DNA of 64,000 nucleotides from Sandaracinus amylolyticus. Lineage in GTDB: Bacteria; Myxococcota_A; Polyangia; Polyangiales; Sandaracinaceae. Made by a program: the position numbers and the translations under genes. The stretch is from assembly GCF_000737325.1 (NCBI RefSeq), contig NZ_CP011125.1, forward strand, positions 6,510,001 to 6,574,000, written 5' to 3'. Below the pieces are notes generated by a model. The model was given only the letters and a program-made list of their open reading frames with translations, did not search any database and was not told the DNA's origin. Shown here one piece after another: positions 9,610-18,118 of the stretch (positions are counted from its first letter, which is position 1; each line of letters begins with the position of its first letter).

Positions 9610-9863
9610 GCCGGCAGCGCGGCGCGGGGTCGCTGACGATCGGCTCGCTGCGCGGTCTGCCGCAGCCGGCCTCGCGCGGAGCCGCGCCGCCGCCGCGGCA
9701 CCTGCCGATCGCGCGGCCGGCGGGCCCGCCTCCGAGCGCGCCGGCGATCGAAGGGACGCCGCTGCCGCCCAGCAAGCGCGGGCAGCGCTGCTGCCGCACC
9801 GGCTGCGCAGGGTGCCCGGTGGGCGAGGCCATCCGGCGCGCGCGGGCCCGCGGCACCACCTGA
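9606..9863 (+). CDS. Cys-rich mini-protein with CC-x2-GC-x2-CP motif (DUF5522-like)
   Basis: An 85-residue protein whose GTG start overlaps the stop of the SirB1-like gene (GTGA), so it is translationally coupled. Most of it is proline-rich and low in complexity. The C terminus holds a compact cysteine cluster, QRCCRTGCAGCPVG, resembling the CCxxGCxxCP signature of DUF5522-type proteins and of oxidoreductase-like Cys clusters. Four closely spaced cysteines suggest metal or Fe-S binding (inference). Short length and low complexity make the N-terminal part doubtful, but the Cys motif and the coupling argue for a real gene. Confidence 0.55.
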   Translation: MSRQRGAGSLTIGSLRGLPQPASRGAAPPPRHLPIARPAGPPPSAPAIEGTPLPPSKRGQRCCRTGCAGCPVGEAIRRARARGTT

Positions 9864-9915
9864 TCGGCGCGATCGGGCTCGACGCGTCCGGAGCCCTGGT
9901 CTACCGTCGCGACGT

Positions 9916-10530
9916 ATGCGTCGGTGTGCGGCCGGGCTCGTCGCGATGCTCGCCGTGCTCGCGTCGGCCGCGGCGGGCTGCGGGCCTGCGATCCCGACGC
10001 GCTACGTGCTCGAGCGCGACATCGGCGACCTCTCGTATCGCCGTTACCAGCGCGTGCTCGACGTGGAGTTCCCGGTCGAAGGGAACGGCGCGGTGGGCCA
10101 CACCGCGACCTACGTGCGCCGCTCGAGCCGCGGCGAGATCCCGTACGTGAACGTGTTCGTCACGGTGTACGACGCGGCCCCGGGCTTGAGCGCGGAGATC
10201 CGCCGGCAGGTGCGCTCGCTCGGGAGCTACGACGTGTCGGTCGTCGACGTCGGCGGGCGCGCGTGGTCGCTCGACGGTGGTGAGGGCGATCGCTGGATGC
10301 TCTGGGTGTCCGGCAGCCGGGTGGTGAAAGTCGGCGGGGTCGCGGACGACTCCCTCGTACGCGCCGTGGTGAGCGAGTACATGGGCCTCTATCCGAGCGA
10401 CCTCGACGAGCGCGGTCGTGCGCGCGACGGCACGGCGAGCGCGGGGGACGCGAGCGAGCGAGCGGACGAGAGCGAGGATCTCGAGCTGCCGCGCTCGCTC
10501 GAGAGCGAGAGCGAAGCGGAGTCGCGTTGA
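9916..10530 (+). CDS. Predicted lipoprotein of unknown function
   Basis: About 204 residues. A short signal sequence ends in a lipobox (ASAAAGC, Cys near residue 22). The mature region begins PAIPTRYVLERDIGDLSYRRYQ, continues as an alpha/beta domain, and ends in a very acidic, Ser/Glu-rich tail from about residue 165. No enzyme motif is visible. It is followed by a 118-bp gap carrying two strong hairpins before hisC, so it may be the last gene of its transcript. Confidence 0.7.
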   Translation: MRRCAAGLVAMLAVLASAAAGCGPAIPTRYVLERDIGDLSYRRYQRVLDVEFPVEGNGAVGHTATYVRRSSRGEIPYVNVFVTVYDAAPGLSAEIRRQVRSLGSYDVSVVDVGGRAWSLDGGEGDRWMLWVSGSRVVKVGGVADDSLVRAVVSEYMGLYPSDLDERGRARDGTASAGDASERADESEDLELPRSLESESEAESR

Positions 10531-10553
10531 TCCGAACGCAACTCCGCGGGCGC

Positions 10554-10584
10554 GAATCGGTGGGAGGGAGGCTCCCGCCGATTC
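10554..10584 (+). promoter_or_regulatory. Stem-loop 1 of the hisC leader
   Basis: A 13-bp stem (10554-10566 with 10572-10584, one G-U wobble) closes a five-base loop GGAGG. It lies in the gap between the lipoprotein gene and hisC, and no U-tract follows. The loop sequence is part of a 14-bp direct repeat (10558-10571 and 10588-10601) shared with stem-loop 2. Confidence 0.6.
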
Positions 10585-10596
10585 ACTCGGTGGGAG

Positions 10597-10620
10597 GGAG
10601 GGTCTGCGGACAGACCCTCC
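10597..10620 (+). promoter_or_regulatory. Stem-loop 2 of the hisC leader
   Basis: A perfect 10-bp stem (10597-10606 with 10611-10620) closes a CGGA tetraloop and ends 28 bp before the hisC ATG. With stem-loop 1 it forms a tandem structure. It could end transcription of the lipoprotein gene or act as a leader element for hisC. The absence of a U-tract argues against a simple intrinsic terminator. Confidence 0.6.
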
Positions 10621-10648
10621 GGCAAGAAAGCGGCGAAGGAGACGACGA

Positions 10649-11749
10649 ATGAGCGACGCGATCCGAGAGCGGCTCCGGCCCGAGCTCGCGGCGCTGCATG
10701 CGTACGAGACGCCCGCCGCACCGGCGCGCATCCGCGTCGACGGCAACGAGAGCCCGTGGGCGCTGCCTGCGGAGGCGCGCGCGCGCATCGCCGAGGCGAT
10801 GGCGTCGATCGCGCTGCATCGGTATCCGGATCCGCGCTGCACGGCGCTGCGCGCGGCGCTCTCCGGCTACGTGGGCGCGAAGCCCGACGAGCTGGTGATC
10901 GGGGTCGGATCGGACGAGGTGATCTCGATCCTCGAGACCGCGATCGCGCGGCCGCGCGAAGGGCGCGCGCACGCGGTCGTGATGCACCCGGATCCGAGCT
11001 TCTCGATGTACGGGATCATCGGGCGCGGGCACGGCCACGCGGTGGTGAAGGTGCCGCTCGACGAGCGCTGGGATCTCGACGCGGACGTGTGGTCGCGCGC
11101 GATCGGCGAGCACCGTCCTTCGTTGATCTTCCTGCCGAGCCCGAACAACCCGACGAGCAACCGCTTCGACGAGCGCGTCGTGCGTCGCATCGTCGAGCAG
11201 GCGCACGATGCGCTCGTGGTGCTCGACGACGCGTACGTCGAGTTCTCGAGCGGAACGATCTCGCACGCGCTCTTCGAGCAGCACGACAACGTGGCGGTGC
11301 TGGGCACGCTCTCGAAGATCGGGCTCGCGGCGCTGCGCGTCGGCTGGGTGCGGGTGAAGCCGTGGCTCGCGCACGAGCTCGAGAAGGTGCGGCTCACGTA
11401 CAACATCCCGACTCCTTCGCAGGAGATCGCGACGCTCGCGCTCGGACCGCTGATGCCGATCCTGCGCGAGCAGATCGCGCTGGTGCGCGCCGAGCGATCG
11501 AAGCTGATCGCGGGGCTCGACGCGATCCCGGGGATCGCGGTCGATCCGAGCGACTCGAACTTCGCGCTCGTTCGGGTGGGGTCGCGCGCGGTCGAGATCG
11601 CGGCGCGGATGCACGCGGCGGGGGTGCAGGTGCGGACGTTCGCGGGGCACCCGCGGCTCGCGGAGCGGGTGCGGATCACGGTGGGCACGCCCGAGGAGAA
11701 CCACATCGTCCTCGCGGCGCTCGCCGACGCGATGCGCGGAGCGGCGTGA
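10649..11749 (+). CDS. hisC: Histidinol-phosphate aminotransferase
   Basis: A 366-residue class I/II PLP aminotransferase. HisC transfers an amino group from glutamate to imidazole-acetol phosphate in histidine synthesis. The substrate/PLP landmarks are RVDGNESPWALP, SPNNPTSNRFDE, the PLP-binding Lys in TLSKIGLAALRVGW, and the C-terminal Arg in RITVGTPEEN. ATG at 10649 follows AAGGAG at good spacing. The gene stands apart from other his genes, so a related aminotransferase role cannot be excluded. It is preceded by the two hairpins and overlaps the next gene (TGATG), which encodes an exported protein. Confidence 0.9.
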   Translation: MSDAIRERLRPELAALHAYETPAAPARIRVDGNESPWALPAEARARIAEAMASIALHRYPDPRCTALRAALSGYVGAKPDELVIGVGSDEVISILETAIARPREGRAHAVVMHPDPSFSMYGIIGRGHGHAVVKVPLDERWDLDADVWSRAIGEHRPSLIFLPSPNNPTSNRFDERVVRRIVEQAHDALVVLDDAYVEFSSGTISHALFEQHDNVAVLGTLSKIGLAALRVGWVRVKPWLAHELEKVRLTYNIPTPSQEIATLALGPLMPILREQIALVRAERSKLIAGLDAIPGIAVDPSDSNFALVRVGSRAVEIAARMHAAGVQVRTFAGHPRLAERVRITVGTPEENHIVLAALADAMRGAA

Positions 11750-12513
11750 TGCGCGCGCTGATCATCGTCGCGTTGATCGTGGCGTCGATCCCAGCGCGGA
11801 CACACGCGCAGGACGTCGAGACGGCGATCGAGGCCGATGCGGAAGCCGTGCGAGCCGACGTCGAGGCGCCCGCGCCGGACGAGCTGCCCGAGGGCGCCGA
11901 CTTCGGACCGGCGATCCTGGTGTCGCCGCGCGAGCTGACGCCGGCTGAGCAGCGGCGCGAGCGCGCGCGCCGTTACGACGCGACCGAGCCGCTGATGCCG
12001 ACGACGTTCCAGATCTTCGTGAGCGGCGGCGTGCCGCTGCGCGCGTCGCTCGACGACGCGCTGGAGGCGCATCGGTACGGGAGCTCGCCGGTGCTCTTCG
12101 CAGGCGACTTCACGCTGATGACGCGCATCGCGGAGTGGCTCTGGCTCGGCGGCCGCGTGGGCGCGCGCGGGCGCGGCTGGGGCAGCAACAACAGCGCTCC
12201 CGCGGTGGGGGGCGGCATCGACGCGCTCGCGGTGGCGCACGTGCGCGCGCACCTCGGGCCGATCGTCGATCTCGGTGCGGTGCTCGGCGTCGGGCTCGGC
12301 TGGGGCGGCGTGTCGATCCAGGGCGCGGGCACGTGGGCGTTCGCGCCGCGGCTCTCGGGCTACGCGCAGGTCGGGTTCCGCGTGGCGCAGGGCGTGCGCA
12401 TCGGGGCGCGCGTCGGATGGGACTGGTTCTCCATGTACGACCTCGATCGCTACGGGAGTGATCTCGAGCTCGGCGGACCGCTGCTCGGGATCGGGCTCGA
12501 GGTGCGCCGATGA
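11749..12513 (+). CDS. Exported protein, probable outer-membrane beta barrel
   Basis: About 254 residues with a clear signal peptide (MRALIIVALIVASIPARTHAQ). An acidic segment (residues 22-60) is followed by a glycine-rich, alternating hydrophobic region to the C terminus, including GGGIDALAVAHVRAHLG and VLGVGLGWGGVSIQG, as in small porin-like barrels. The start codon overlaps the hisC stop (TGATG), and the stop overlaps the next lipoprotein gene (ATGA), so all three should be translated from one mRNA. No functional link to histidine synthesis is apparent. Confidence 0.72.
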   Translation: MRALIIVALIVASIPARTHAQDVETAIEADAEAVRADVEAPAPDELPEGADFGPAILVSPRELTPAEQRRERARRYDATEPLMPTTFQIFVSGGVPLRASLDDALEAHRYGSSPVLFAGDFTLMTRIAEWLWLGGRVGARGRGWGSNNSAPAVGGGIDALAVAHVRAHLGPIVDLGAVLGVGLGWGGVSIQGAGTWAFAPRLSGYAQVGFRVAQGVRIGARVGWDWFSMYDLDRYGSDLELGGPLLGIGLEVRR

Positions 12514-13049
12514 GGCGCGTGATCGTGATCGCGTCGCTCGCGGCGTCGCTCGTCGGGTGCCCTGCCCCCGACGACGAGTCGGCGATCTACGTCGAGGACT
12601 TCGAGACGACGTGCGACGGCACGCCGTGCGGATGGGCGCAGATCACGGGCGCCGAGGATGGCGCGAGCTACGTGGAGACGCTGCCGGGCGATCACGGGCT
12701 GCAGCTCGTCGGGCGCGACGTCACGGTGCGCGGCGGGACCGACGAAGCGTCGCAGTCGATGATCAGCACGCAGCTGCTCGCGCGCGCGAACGCGCGCTGC
12801 GATCTCGGATCGCACCTCGTGATGCGCGCGACCATCGCGCTGCAGGACGCGAACACGCTGACGTACGAAGCGGAGCTCGTGCCCGACGTGACGTGGACGA
12901 GCGCGACGCGCGATCAGAACATGCGCGTCGTCGAGGTGGCGAGCCCGCCCTGGCAGATCGAGCGCGTGCTCGGCGTCAGCCTGCGCAAGGAAGGCGACGG
13001 GAGCTGCGAGGTGGACTATCTCGCGATTCGCTCGCTGCGCACGTTCTGA
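12510..13049 (+). CDS. Predicted lipoprotein of unknown function
   Basis: About 179 residues with a short signal and lipobox (ASLVGC, Cys at residue 17). The mature part contains YVEDFETTCDGTPCGW followed by a beta-rich stretch reminiscent of carbohydrate-binding (jelly-roll) domains in myxobacterial lipoproteins: an early Asp/Glu-Phe-Glu motif and a late DYLAIRSL strand. That reading is tentative. Coupled by ATGA to the preceding barrel protein gene. Confidence 0.68.
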   Translation: MRRVIVIASLAASLVGCPAPDDESAIYVEDFETTCDGTPCGWAQITGAEDGASYVETLPGDHGLQLVGRDVTVRGGTDEASQSMISTQLLARANARCDLGSHLVMRATIALQDANTLTYEAELVPDVTWTSATRDQNMRVVEVASPPWQIERVLGVSLRKEGDGSCEVDYLAIRSLRTF

Positions 13050-13111
13050 TCGCGCACCGGCGCCGCGAGGCACGACCCCTGCGTCTCGATGAAGACGACG
13101 GGAGAGTGCTC

Positions 13112-14047
13112 ATGGCGACGATGAGAGCGGTGCGCTTCCACGAGTACGGCGGGCCCGAGGTGCTGCGCTACGAAGAAGTGCCTCGGCCCCAGCCGCGCGC
13201 CGGCGAGATCCTGGTGCGCGTGCACGCCGCGGCGGTGAACCCGATCGACTGGAAGATCGCGGCGGGCGCGTATCGGCTGCCGCTGCCGCACGTCGCAGGG
13301 CGCGACTTCTCGGGCGTCGTGGTCGGCATCGGCGAAGGGGTCGCGGACTTCACGCTCGGCGACGAGGTGTTCGGCAAGCACGACGGAGCGGACGCGGAGC
13401 TCGTCGTGGTGCGGCCCGACGAGATCGCGGAGAAGCCTCCGGGGCTCGACCACGCACGTGCGGCCGCGCTGCCGACCGCCGGGCTGACCGCGTGGCAAGC
13501 GCTGTTCGAGCTGGACGGCACGCCGACGCTCGACGTGCAGCCGGGGCAGAGCGTGCTGATCCACGGCGCTGCGGGCGGGGTCGGAACGTTCGCGGTGCAG
13601 CTCGCGAAGTGGCGAGGCGCGAGGGTGATCGCCACGGCGCGCGCGGTCCACGAGGCGTATCTGCGCAGCATGGGCGCGGACGTGGTCGTCGACTACACGC
13701 AGGCGCGCTTCGAGGACGTGGCGCGCGACGTGGACGGGGTCCTCGACACGATCGGCGGTGCGACCCAGCTGCGCTCGTACGACGTGATCCGACGAGGTGG
13801 CGCGCTCGTGTCGCTCGTCGGGCTCGCGTCGGGCTCGGAGCAGCGCGCGGCGGAGCGCGGCGTTCGCGCGACGGGCATCGTGTCGAAGACGTCGCGCCGC
13901 GTGCTCGAGGAGCTCGCGCGTCGGGTCGAGGACGGAGCCCTCGACGTCGAGATCTCGGCGCGCTTCCCGCTCGGCCAGGCGCGCGAGGCGTTCGCGCGGA
14001 GCCGCGAGGGGCACACGCAAGGGAAGATCATCCTCGACGCGTCGTGA
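13112..14047 (+). CDS. NADP-dependent quinone oxidoreductase-like (zinc-free MDR family)
   Basis: About 311 residues of the medium-chain dehydrogenase/reductase superfamily, quinone-oxidoreductase branch. The N-terminal GroES-like domain shows MRAVRFHEYGGPEVLRYEE and HVAGRDFSGVVVGIGEGV. The Rossmann domain shows the nucleotide-binding IHGAAGGVGTFAVQLAKWR. Zinc-ligand cysteines are absent, as expected for this branch. Likely substrates are quinones or enones, but specificity cannot be read from sequence. The ATG at 13112 follows GGGAGAG. It converges on ftsZ across a strong hairpin. Confidence 0.88.
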   Translation: MATMRAVRFHEYGGPEVLRYEEVPRPQPRAGEILVRVHAAAVNPIDWKIAAGAYRLPLPHVAGRDFSGVVVGIGEGVADFTLGDEVFGKHDGADAELVVVRPDEIAEKPPGLDHARAAALPTAGLTAWQALFELDGTPTLDVQPGQSVLIHGAAGGVGTFAVQLAKWRGARVIATARAVHEAYLRSMGADVVVDYTQARFEDVARDVDGVLDTIGGATQLRSYDVIRRGGALVSLVGLASGSEQRAAERGVRATGIVSKTSRRVLEELARRVEDGALDVEISARFPLGQAREAFARSREGHTQGKIILDAS

Positions 14048-14075
14048 CGCGGGCGCGCACGCCGCGAACGCGCAA

Positions 14076-14103
14076 CGCCCGGCGTGATCGCTCACGCCGG
14101 GCG
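14076..14103. terminator. Bidirectional hairpin between the oxidoreductase gene and ftsZ
   Basis: A perfect 12-bp GC-rich stem (14076-14087 with 14092-14103) with a four-base loop sits between two converging genes that end at 14047 (plus) and 14125 (minus). There is no strong T-tract on either side, so it may act with Rho or simply stabilise 3' ends. Confidence 0.6.
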
Positions 14104-14124
14104 CCGCTTCGTTCGTGACGTCGA

Positions 14125-15426
14125 TCAGTCGTGGTGCGCGGCTGCGCGGCGCAGGTACGCCGGGATGTCGAGCGTCGCCTCGTCGGCGAGGGCCGCGGGG
14201 CCGAACGCGCGACCCGAGACGCGCAGCTCGGGCAGCGTCGCCTGCTCGGGCTGCTCGCGCGTCGTGCTCACGCGCGGCGCGGGCGCCGAGTTGCGACGCG
14301 CGGCGCGCGCCTCGACCGGCGCGGGCTGCTGCTGCGGAACGAGCGCCTTGAGCGCCATCTGCGGCTGCATCGACGGGCGGTGCCCCGGGATCGTCAGCGG
14401 CAGCGAGGTGCGCGAGGTGCGCGCCGCCGTCGCCGACGCCACGACCTCCTGCATCTCCGAGCTGTCGGTCTCGAAGCCCGTCGCGATCGCGGTGACCTTC
14501 ACCACGTCGCCCATGTCGGGGTCCGTGAGCAGGCCGAAGATGATGTTCGCGTCCTCGTGCGCCGCCTGCTGCACCAGCGACGCCGCCTCGTTGATCTCCT
14601 TGAGGCGCACGTCGGGCCCCGCGGTGAAGTTGAGGAGGATCCCCATCGCGCCGTCGATCGAGATGTCGTCGAGCAGCGGCGAGTTGATCGCCATCTCCAC
14701 CGCGTCGAGCGCGCGGCGATCACCGCGGCCGTAGCCGGTGCCCATCAGCGCGCGGCCCTGGCCGCTCATGATCGTCTTCACGTCGGCGAAGTCGACGTTG
14801 ATGACGCCGCTGACCGTGATGAGATCGCTGATGCCGCGAACCGCCTGGACGAGCACGTCGTCGGCGCGCTTGAACGCCTCGAGGATCGACAGGTCGTCGT
14901 CGAGGTTCATCAGCTTCTGGTTGGGGATCGTGATGATCGTGTCGACCGACGCGGCGAGCTCGCGGATGCCCTGCTCCGCGTTCTTCATCCGGCGCTTGCC
15001 CTCGAAGAGGAACGGACGCGTCACGACGCCGACGGTGAGGATGCCGAGGTCACGCGCGATCTGCGCGATGATCGGCGCCGCGCCGGTGCCGGTGCCGCCG
15101 CCCATGCCGGCGGTGACGAAGACCATGTCGGCGCCCGCGAGCGCCTCCTGGATGCGCTCCATCTCCTCGAGCGCCGCCTTCTTGCCGACGTCGGGGTTCG
15201 CGCCCGCGCCGAGGCCGCGCGTCAGCGCCGAGCCGAGCTGCACCTTCGACGGCGCGAGGCTCTGCTCGAGCGCCTGCGTGTCGGTGTTCGCCGCGATGAA
15301 CTCGACGCCCTCGAGCCCGCTCTGGATCATCGTCTGGAGCGCGTTTCCGCCGCCACCACCGACGCCGACGACCTTGATCCGGGCCTGCATCTCCGCGTCG
15401 TCCGCGAACTCGATGTGGAATCCCAT
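14125..15426 (-). CDS. ftsZ: Cell division protein FtsZ
   Basis: A 433-residue tubulin-like GTPase that forms the cytokinetic ring. The N-terminal [10 protein letters not shown], the tubulin signature [10 protein letters not shown], and the T7-loop region [11 protein letters not shown] are intact. After a variable linker of about 80 residues the C-terminal conserved peptide LDIPAYLRR is present, which docks FtsA and other partners. The ATG at 15426 is preceded by GGGAGG; an upstream in-frame ATG lacks this and would add low-complexity sequence. It lies 136 bp downstream of ftsA, and that gap contains an inverted repeat that may regulate it independently. Confidence 0.97.
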   Translation of the reverse strand: MGFHIEFADDAEMQARIKVVGVGGGGGNALQTMIQSGLEGVEFIAANTDTQALEQSLAPSKVQLGSALTRGLGAGANPDVGKKAALEEMERIQEALAGADMVFVTAGMGGGTGTGAAPIIAQIARDLGILTVGVVTRPFLFEGKRRMKNAEQGIRELAASVDTIITIPNQKLMNLDDDLSILEAFKRADDVLVQAVRGISDLITVSGVINVDFADVKTIMSGQGRALMGTGYGRGDRRALDAVEMAINSPLLDDISIDGAMGILLNFTAGPDVRLKEINEAASLVQQAAHEDANIIFGLLTDPDMGDVVKVTAIATGFETDSSEMQEVVASATAARTSRTSLPLTIPGHRPSMQPQMALKALVPQQQPAPVEARAARRNSAPAPRVSTTREQPEQATLPELRVSGRAFGPAALADEATLDIPAYLRRAAAHHD

Positions 15427-15501
15427 GTTGCCTCCCGTGCCCTTTTCTCTCTGGCCCTCTCCCCGGGTTCGCCCTCCGCGGGAAGCGAGCATGTCTCGCG
15501 A

Positions 15502-15530
15502 ACTGCCCAGCACTGCCGGTACTGGGCAGT
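15502..15530 (-). promoter_or_regulatory. Perfect inverted repeat upstream of ftsZ (candidate operator)
   Basis: ACTGCCCAG (15502-15510) and CTGGGCAGT (15522-15530) form a perfect 9-bp inverted repeat. The arm centres are 20 bp apart, about two helical turns, which is typical for a dimeric regulator. A third related half-site, CACTGCC, lies in the spacer. An AT-rich stretch (around 15531-15547) lies just upstream of it in the ftsZ direction and could hold a -10 element. It could also fold as an mRNA hairpin. Confidence 0.5.
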
Positions 15531-15562
15531 CGATATCGTATCGATCGTGGTTTTGCCCGGAC

Positions 15563-16828
15563 TCAGAACACCTCGCGGAACCACGCGCCGAGGCGCGCGC
15601 CCCACGTCGGTCCGGCGGGCACCGCGATGGAGCGATCCATCGCGTGCCGGTGCGCGCTCGTCACCACGCTGCTGCGCAGCTTCTCCGCGCCGTACTTCAC
15701 GAGGCCCACGCCGGTCGCGTAGGCGGGGCTCTTCACGACGTCCATCAGGCCGCCGACGCCGGTCGGCGCGCCGCGACGCACCGGCAGGCCGAGGATCTGC
15801 TCGGCGAGCTCGGGCATCCCGTCGAGCATCGTGGTGCCGCCGGTGACGACGACGCCCGCGCCGAGGAGATCGCGGTAGTTGCCCTGATCGATCGTGTACG
15901 CGACCGCCTGGAAGAGCTCCTCGACGCGCGGCTCGATGATCTGGCAGAGCTGCTGGCGCGGCATGACGCGCGGGGCGCGACCGCCGACGCTCGGGACTTC
16001 GATCGTCGCCTCGGGGTCGACCATCACCGGGCTCGCGCAGCCGTACTTGATCTTCACGCGCTCGGCCTCGGCGATCGGAGTGCGGAGGCAGGTCGCGATG
16101 TCGTTCGTGAAGCTCGTCCCGCCGATCGGAATCACGCTCGTGTGCACGACCGCGCCGTTCACGTAGACGACGATGTCGGTGGTGCCGCCGCCGATGTCGA
16201 CGAGCGCGACGCCGAGCTCCTTCTCGTCCTCCTGCAGGACCGCGTGAGCGCTCGCGAGCGGCTCGAGCACGACCTCCGCGACGTGCAGGTCGCAGCGCTC
16301 GGCGCACTTGATGATGTTCTGCACGCTGGTCGTCGCCGCGGTCACGAGGTGGACGTGCGCCTGGAGGCGGACGCCGCTCATGCCGATCGGCTCCTTGATG
16401 CAGTCCTGCTCGTCGACGATGTACTCCTGCGGGAGCACGTGGATGACCTGGCGATCGCTGGTCAGCGGGATCGCGCGCGCCTGATCGAGCACGCGCGCGA
16501 CGTCGTCGGCGGTGACCTCGCGGTTCGCGATCGCGGCGACGCCGTCCTTGTTCATCCCGCGGACGTGCGAGCCCGCGATGCCGGCGTAGACCGAGCGGAT
16601 CTCGACGCCGGCCATCGTCTCGGCCTGCTCGATCGCGCCGCGGATCGCCTGCACGGTCGTCTCGATGTTCACCACGACGCCGCGGCGCAGGCCGCGCGAG
16701 GGGACCGAGCCGACGCCGATGATGTCGAGGCCGTCGTCGGTGACCTCGGCGACGATCGCACAGACCTTCGTCGTCCCGAGGTCCAGCCCGGCGATGATCT
16801 CGTTCTCGGTGCCGTGGTTGCTCGCCAT
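15563..16828 (-). CDS. ftsA: Cell division protein FtsA
   Basis: A 421-residue actin-fold ATPase that tethers FtsZ to the membrane and recruits late division proteins. Phosphate-1 ([14 protein letters not shown]), phosphate-2 ([18 protein letters not shown]) and adenosine ([16 protein letters not shown]) motifs are present. The C-terminal amphipathic helix [13 protein letters not shown] is the membrane-targeting sequence. The ATG at 16828 begins the family core after GGAG; the frame continues open upstream into non-conserved sequence. It follows ftsQ after an unusually long 279-bp gap filled by an inverted-repeat element. Confidence 0.95.
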   Translation of the reverse strand: MASNHGTENEIIAGLDLGTTKVCAIVAEVTDDGLDIIGVGSVPSRGLRRGVVVNIETTVQAIRGAIEQAETMAGVEIRSVYAGIAGSHVRGMNKDGVAAIANREVTADDVARVLDQARAIPLTSDRQVIHVLPQEYIVDEQDCIKEPIGMSGVRLQAHVHLVTAATTSVQNIIKCAERCDLHVAEVVLEPLASAHAVLQEDEKELGVALVDIGGGTTDIVVYVNGAVVHTSVIPIGGTSFTNDIATCLRTPIAEAERVKIKYGCASPVMVDPEATIEVPSVGGRAPRVMPRQQLCQIIEPRVEELFQAVAYTIDQGNYRDLLGAGVVVTGGTTMLDGMPELAEQILGLPVRRGAPTGVGGLMDVVKSPAYATGVGLVKYGAEKLRSSVVTSAHRHAMDRSIAVPAGPTWGARLGAWFREVF

Positions 16829-16913
16829 GATCGCTCCGATGTAGCGACGTCTACACGGCTGATCTGACGGGCACAAAAAAACTGCACGCGCTTCGTCGAT
16901 CTGCGAGCGGTGG

Positions 16914-17092
16914 AACAGCCGTGCACGGGCACGTGGCACGTGCACGTGGACGATTCACGACGCGGATCTCGAGATCGACGGCGCGTCGGCACAGCGCTGC
17001 TGCGTCATGCAATGCGCGCGGGCACAAGGCCTCGAGCAACCGCGTCGTGACTCGTACACGTGCACGTGCCACGTGCCACGTGCACGGCTGTT
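16914..17092. repeat. 179-bp element with 60-bp near-perfect inverted arms between ftsQ and ftsA
   Basis: The left arm (16914-16973) and the reverse complement of the right arm (17031-17092) match at all but a few positions: one single-base indel, two substitutions and one short mismatch near the inner end. A 57-bp spacer separates them. Each arm contains several CACGTG or GTGCAC palindromes in near-tandem. The element sits wholly inside the ftsQ-ftsA gap and includes no open frame of interest. It may be a miniature inverted-repeat element or a giant regulatory hairpin. The minus-strand mRNA would form a very stable stem upstream of ftsA. A run of seven A/T lies at 16874-16880. Confidence 0.8.
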
Positions 17093-17107
17093 CGCTCCGG
17101 AGCCCGC

Positions 17108-18118
17108 TCAGCGAACGCGAACGGTCACCCGGTCCGGCCTCCGCACGTTGTCGAGGTAGACGTACGCCGGTCTCGCCTGTCGCTGGCCGAGCTCGTCGAG
17201 CACGCGGCGCAGGCGGTCGAGCTTCGCGCGGTACGGGCCGTGGCCGAGCCTCACCTCGGTCGCGTCGTCGCCGATGCGCAGCGTGAGCGCGTCGTCGGCC
17301 TCGACGTGGATCTCGCCGATCGGCTCGCGACGCCAGAGGCCCGCGGCGCGCCAGTCCGAGAGCAGCGCGACGATGCCGAGCAGGACGCGCGTGCGGAACG
17401 CGCGATCGGTCGTGAAGCGCTCGCGCGCGATGCCGGTGATCACCGGCAGATCGATGGGATCGCCGCTCTCGGCACGCTTGAACACCGCGCCTTCCGCGTC
17501 GACGAGCCACGCGTCCTCGAGCATCAGGATCGCGGCCGCGCTGCGCTCGCGGATCACGATCGACCAGCGACCCGGCAGGCGACGGCGCACCTCGGCCTCG
17601 GCGATCCACGGATGCGCGAGCAGCGCGGCGCGGGCCTCGTCGGGAGAGCGCTCGAACACGTTGCGGCCCACCGCGATGCCCGCGGCGGCTTCGACGTCGG
17701 CGCGCGTGAGGCGCGACGCGCCCTCGAGCTCGATCTCGCTCGTCGCGAACGCGGGCGAGGTGCGCACGTGCTGCTCGACGACGCGGAAGAGCGCGACCGC
17801 AGCGACGATCGCGAGCGCGACGACGAGGATGCGGAACAGGATGGTCGCGGGTTTGCGCAGACGCTCGAGGCGCGCGCCCAGCTTCGTGCGCAGCGCCGTG
17901 AAGCGCTGCTTCAGCGACGGTCGGGGCGCGACCGGTGCGGGCAGCGACGGGCTCGACGTCGTGCCGTCACGTGGCGCGGTGCGGCGGTTGCGCGGTGTGC
18001 TCGGCGCCGGAGCGGCCGGTCGCGCGATCCGTCGCGCGCCGCTCTTCTCGCGCGCGTCACTCTGCCCGTCGACGGAGCGATGCGCCTCGCGATCGTCGCG
18101 GCGCTGCGCGATCTTCAT
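17108..18118 (-). CDS. ftsQ: Cell division protein FtsQ
   Basis: A 336-residue bitopic membrane protein. A long basic, proline-rich cytoplasmic N terminus (about 95 residues) precedes one transmembrane helix ([19 protein letters not shown]). A POTRA domain follows ([19 protein letters not shown] ... [15 protein letters not shown]), then the FtsQ/DivIB C-terminal domain with [12 protein letters not shown]. FtsQ links early and late divisome proteins. The ATG overlaps the murC stop (ATGA). The long charged N terminus resembles other deltaproteobacterial FtsQ proteins. Confidence 0.92.
   Translation of the reverse strand: MKIAQRRDDREAHRSVDGQSDAREKSGARRIARPAAPAPSTPRNRRTAPRDGTTSSPSLPAPVAPRPSLKQRFTALRTKLGARLERLRKPATILFRILVVALAIVAAVALFRVVEQHVRTSPAFATSEIELEGASRLTRADVEAAAGIAVGRNVFERSPDEARAALLAHPWIAEAEVRRRLPGRWSIVIRERSAAAILMLEDAWLVDAEGAVFKRAESGDPIDLPVITGIARERFTTDRAFRTRVLLGIVALLSDWRAAGLWRREPIGEIHVEADDALTLRIGDDATEVRLGHGPYRAKLDRLRRVLDELGQRQARPAYVYLDNVRRPDRVTVRVR

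Noticed and set aside
16874-16880. Run of A/T as the U-tract of an intrinsic terminator after ftsQ
   Set aside because: It lies about 30 bp beyond the large inverted repeat and no compact GC-rich stem directly precedes it in the minus-strand direction, so the case is weak.
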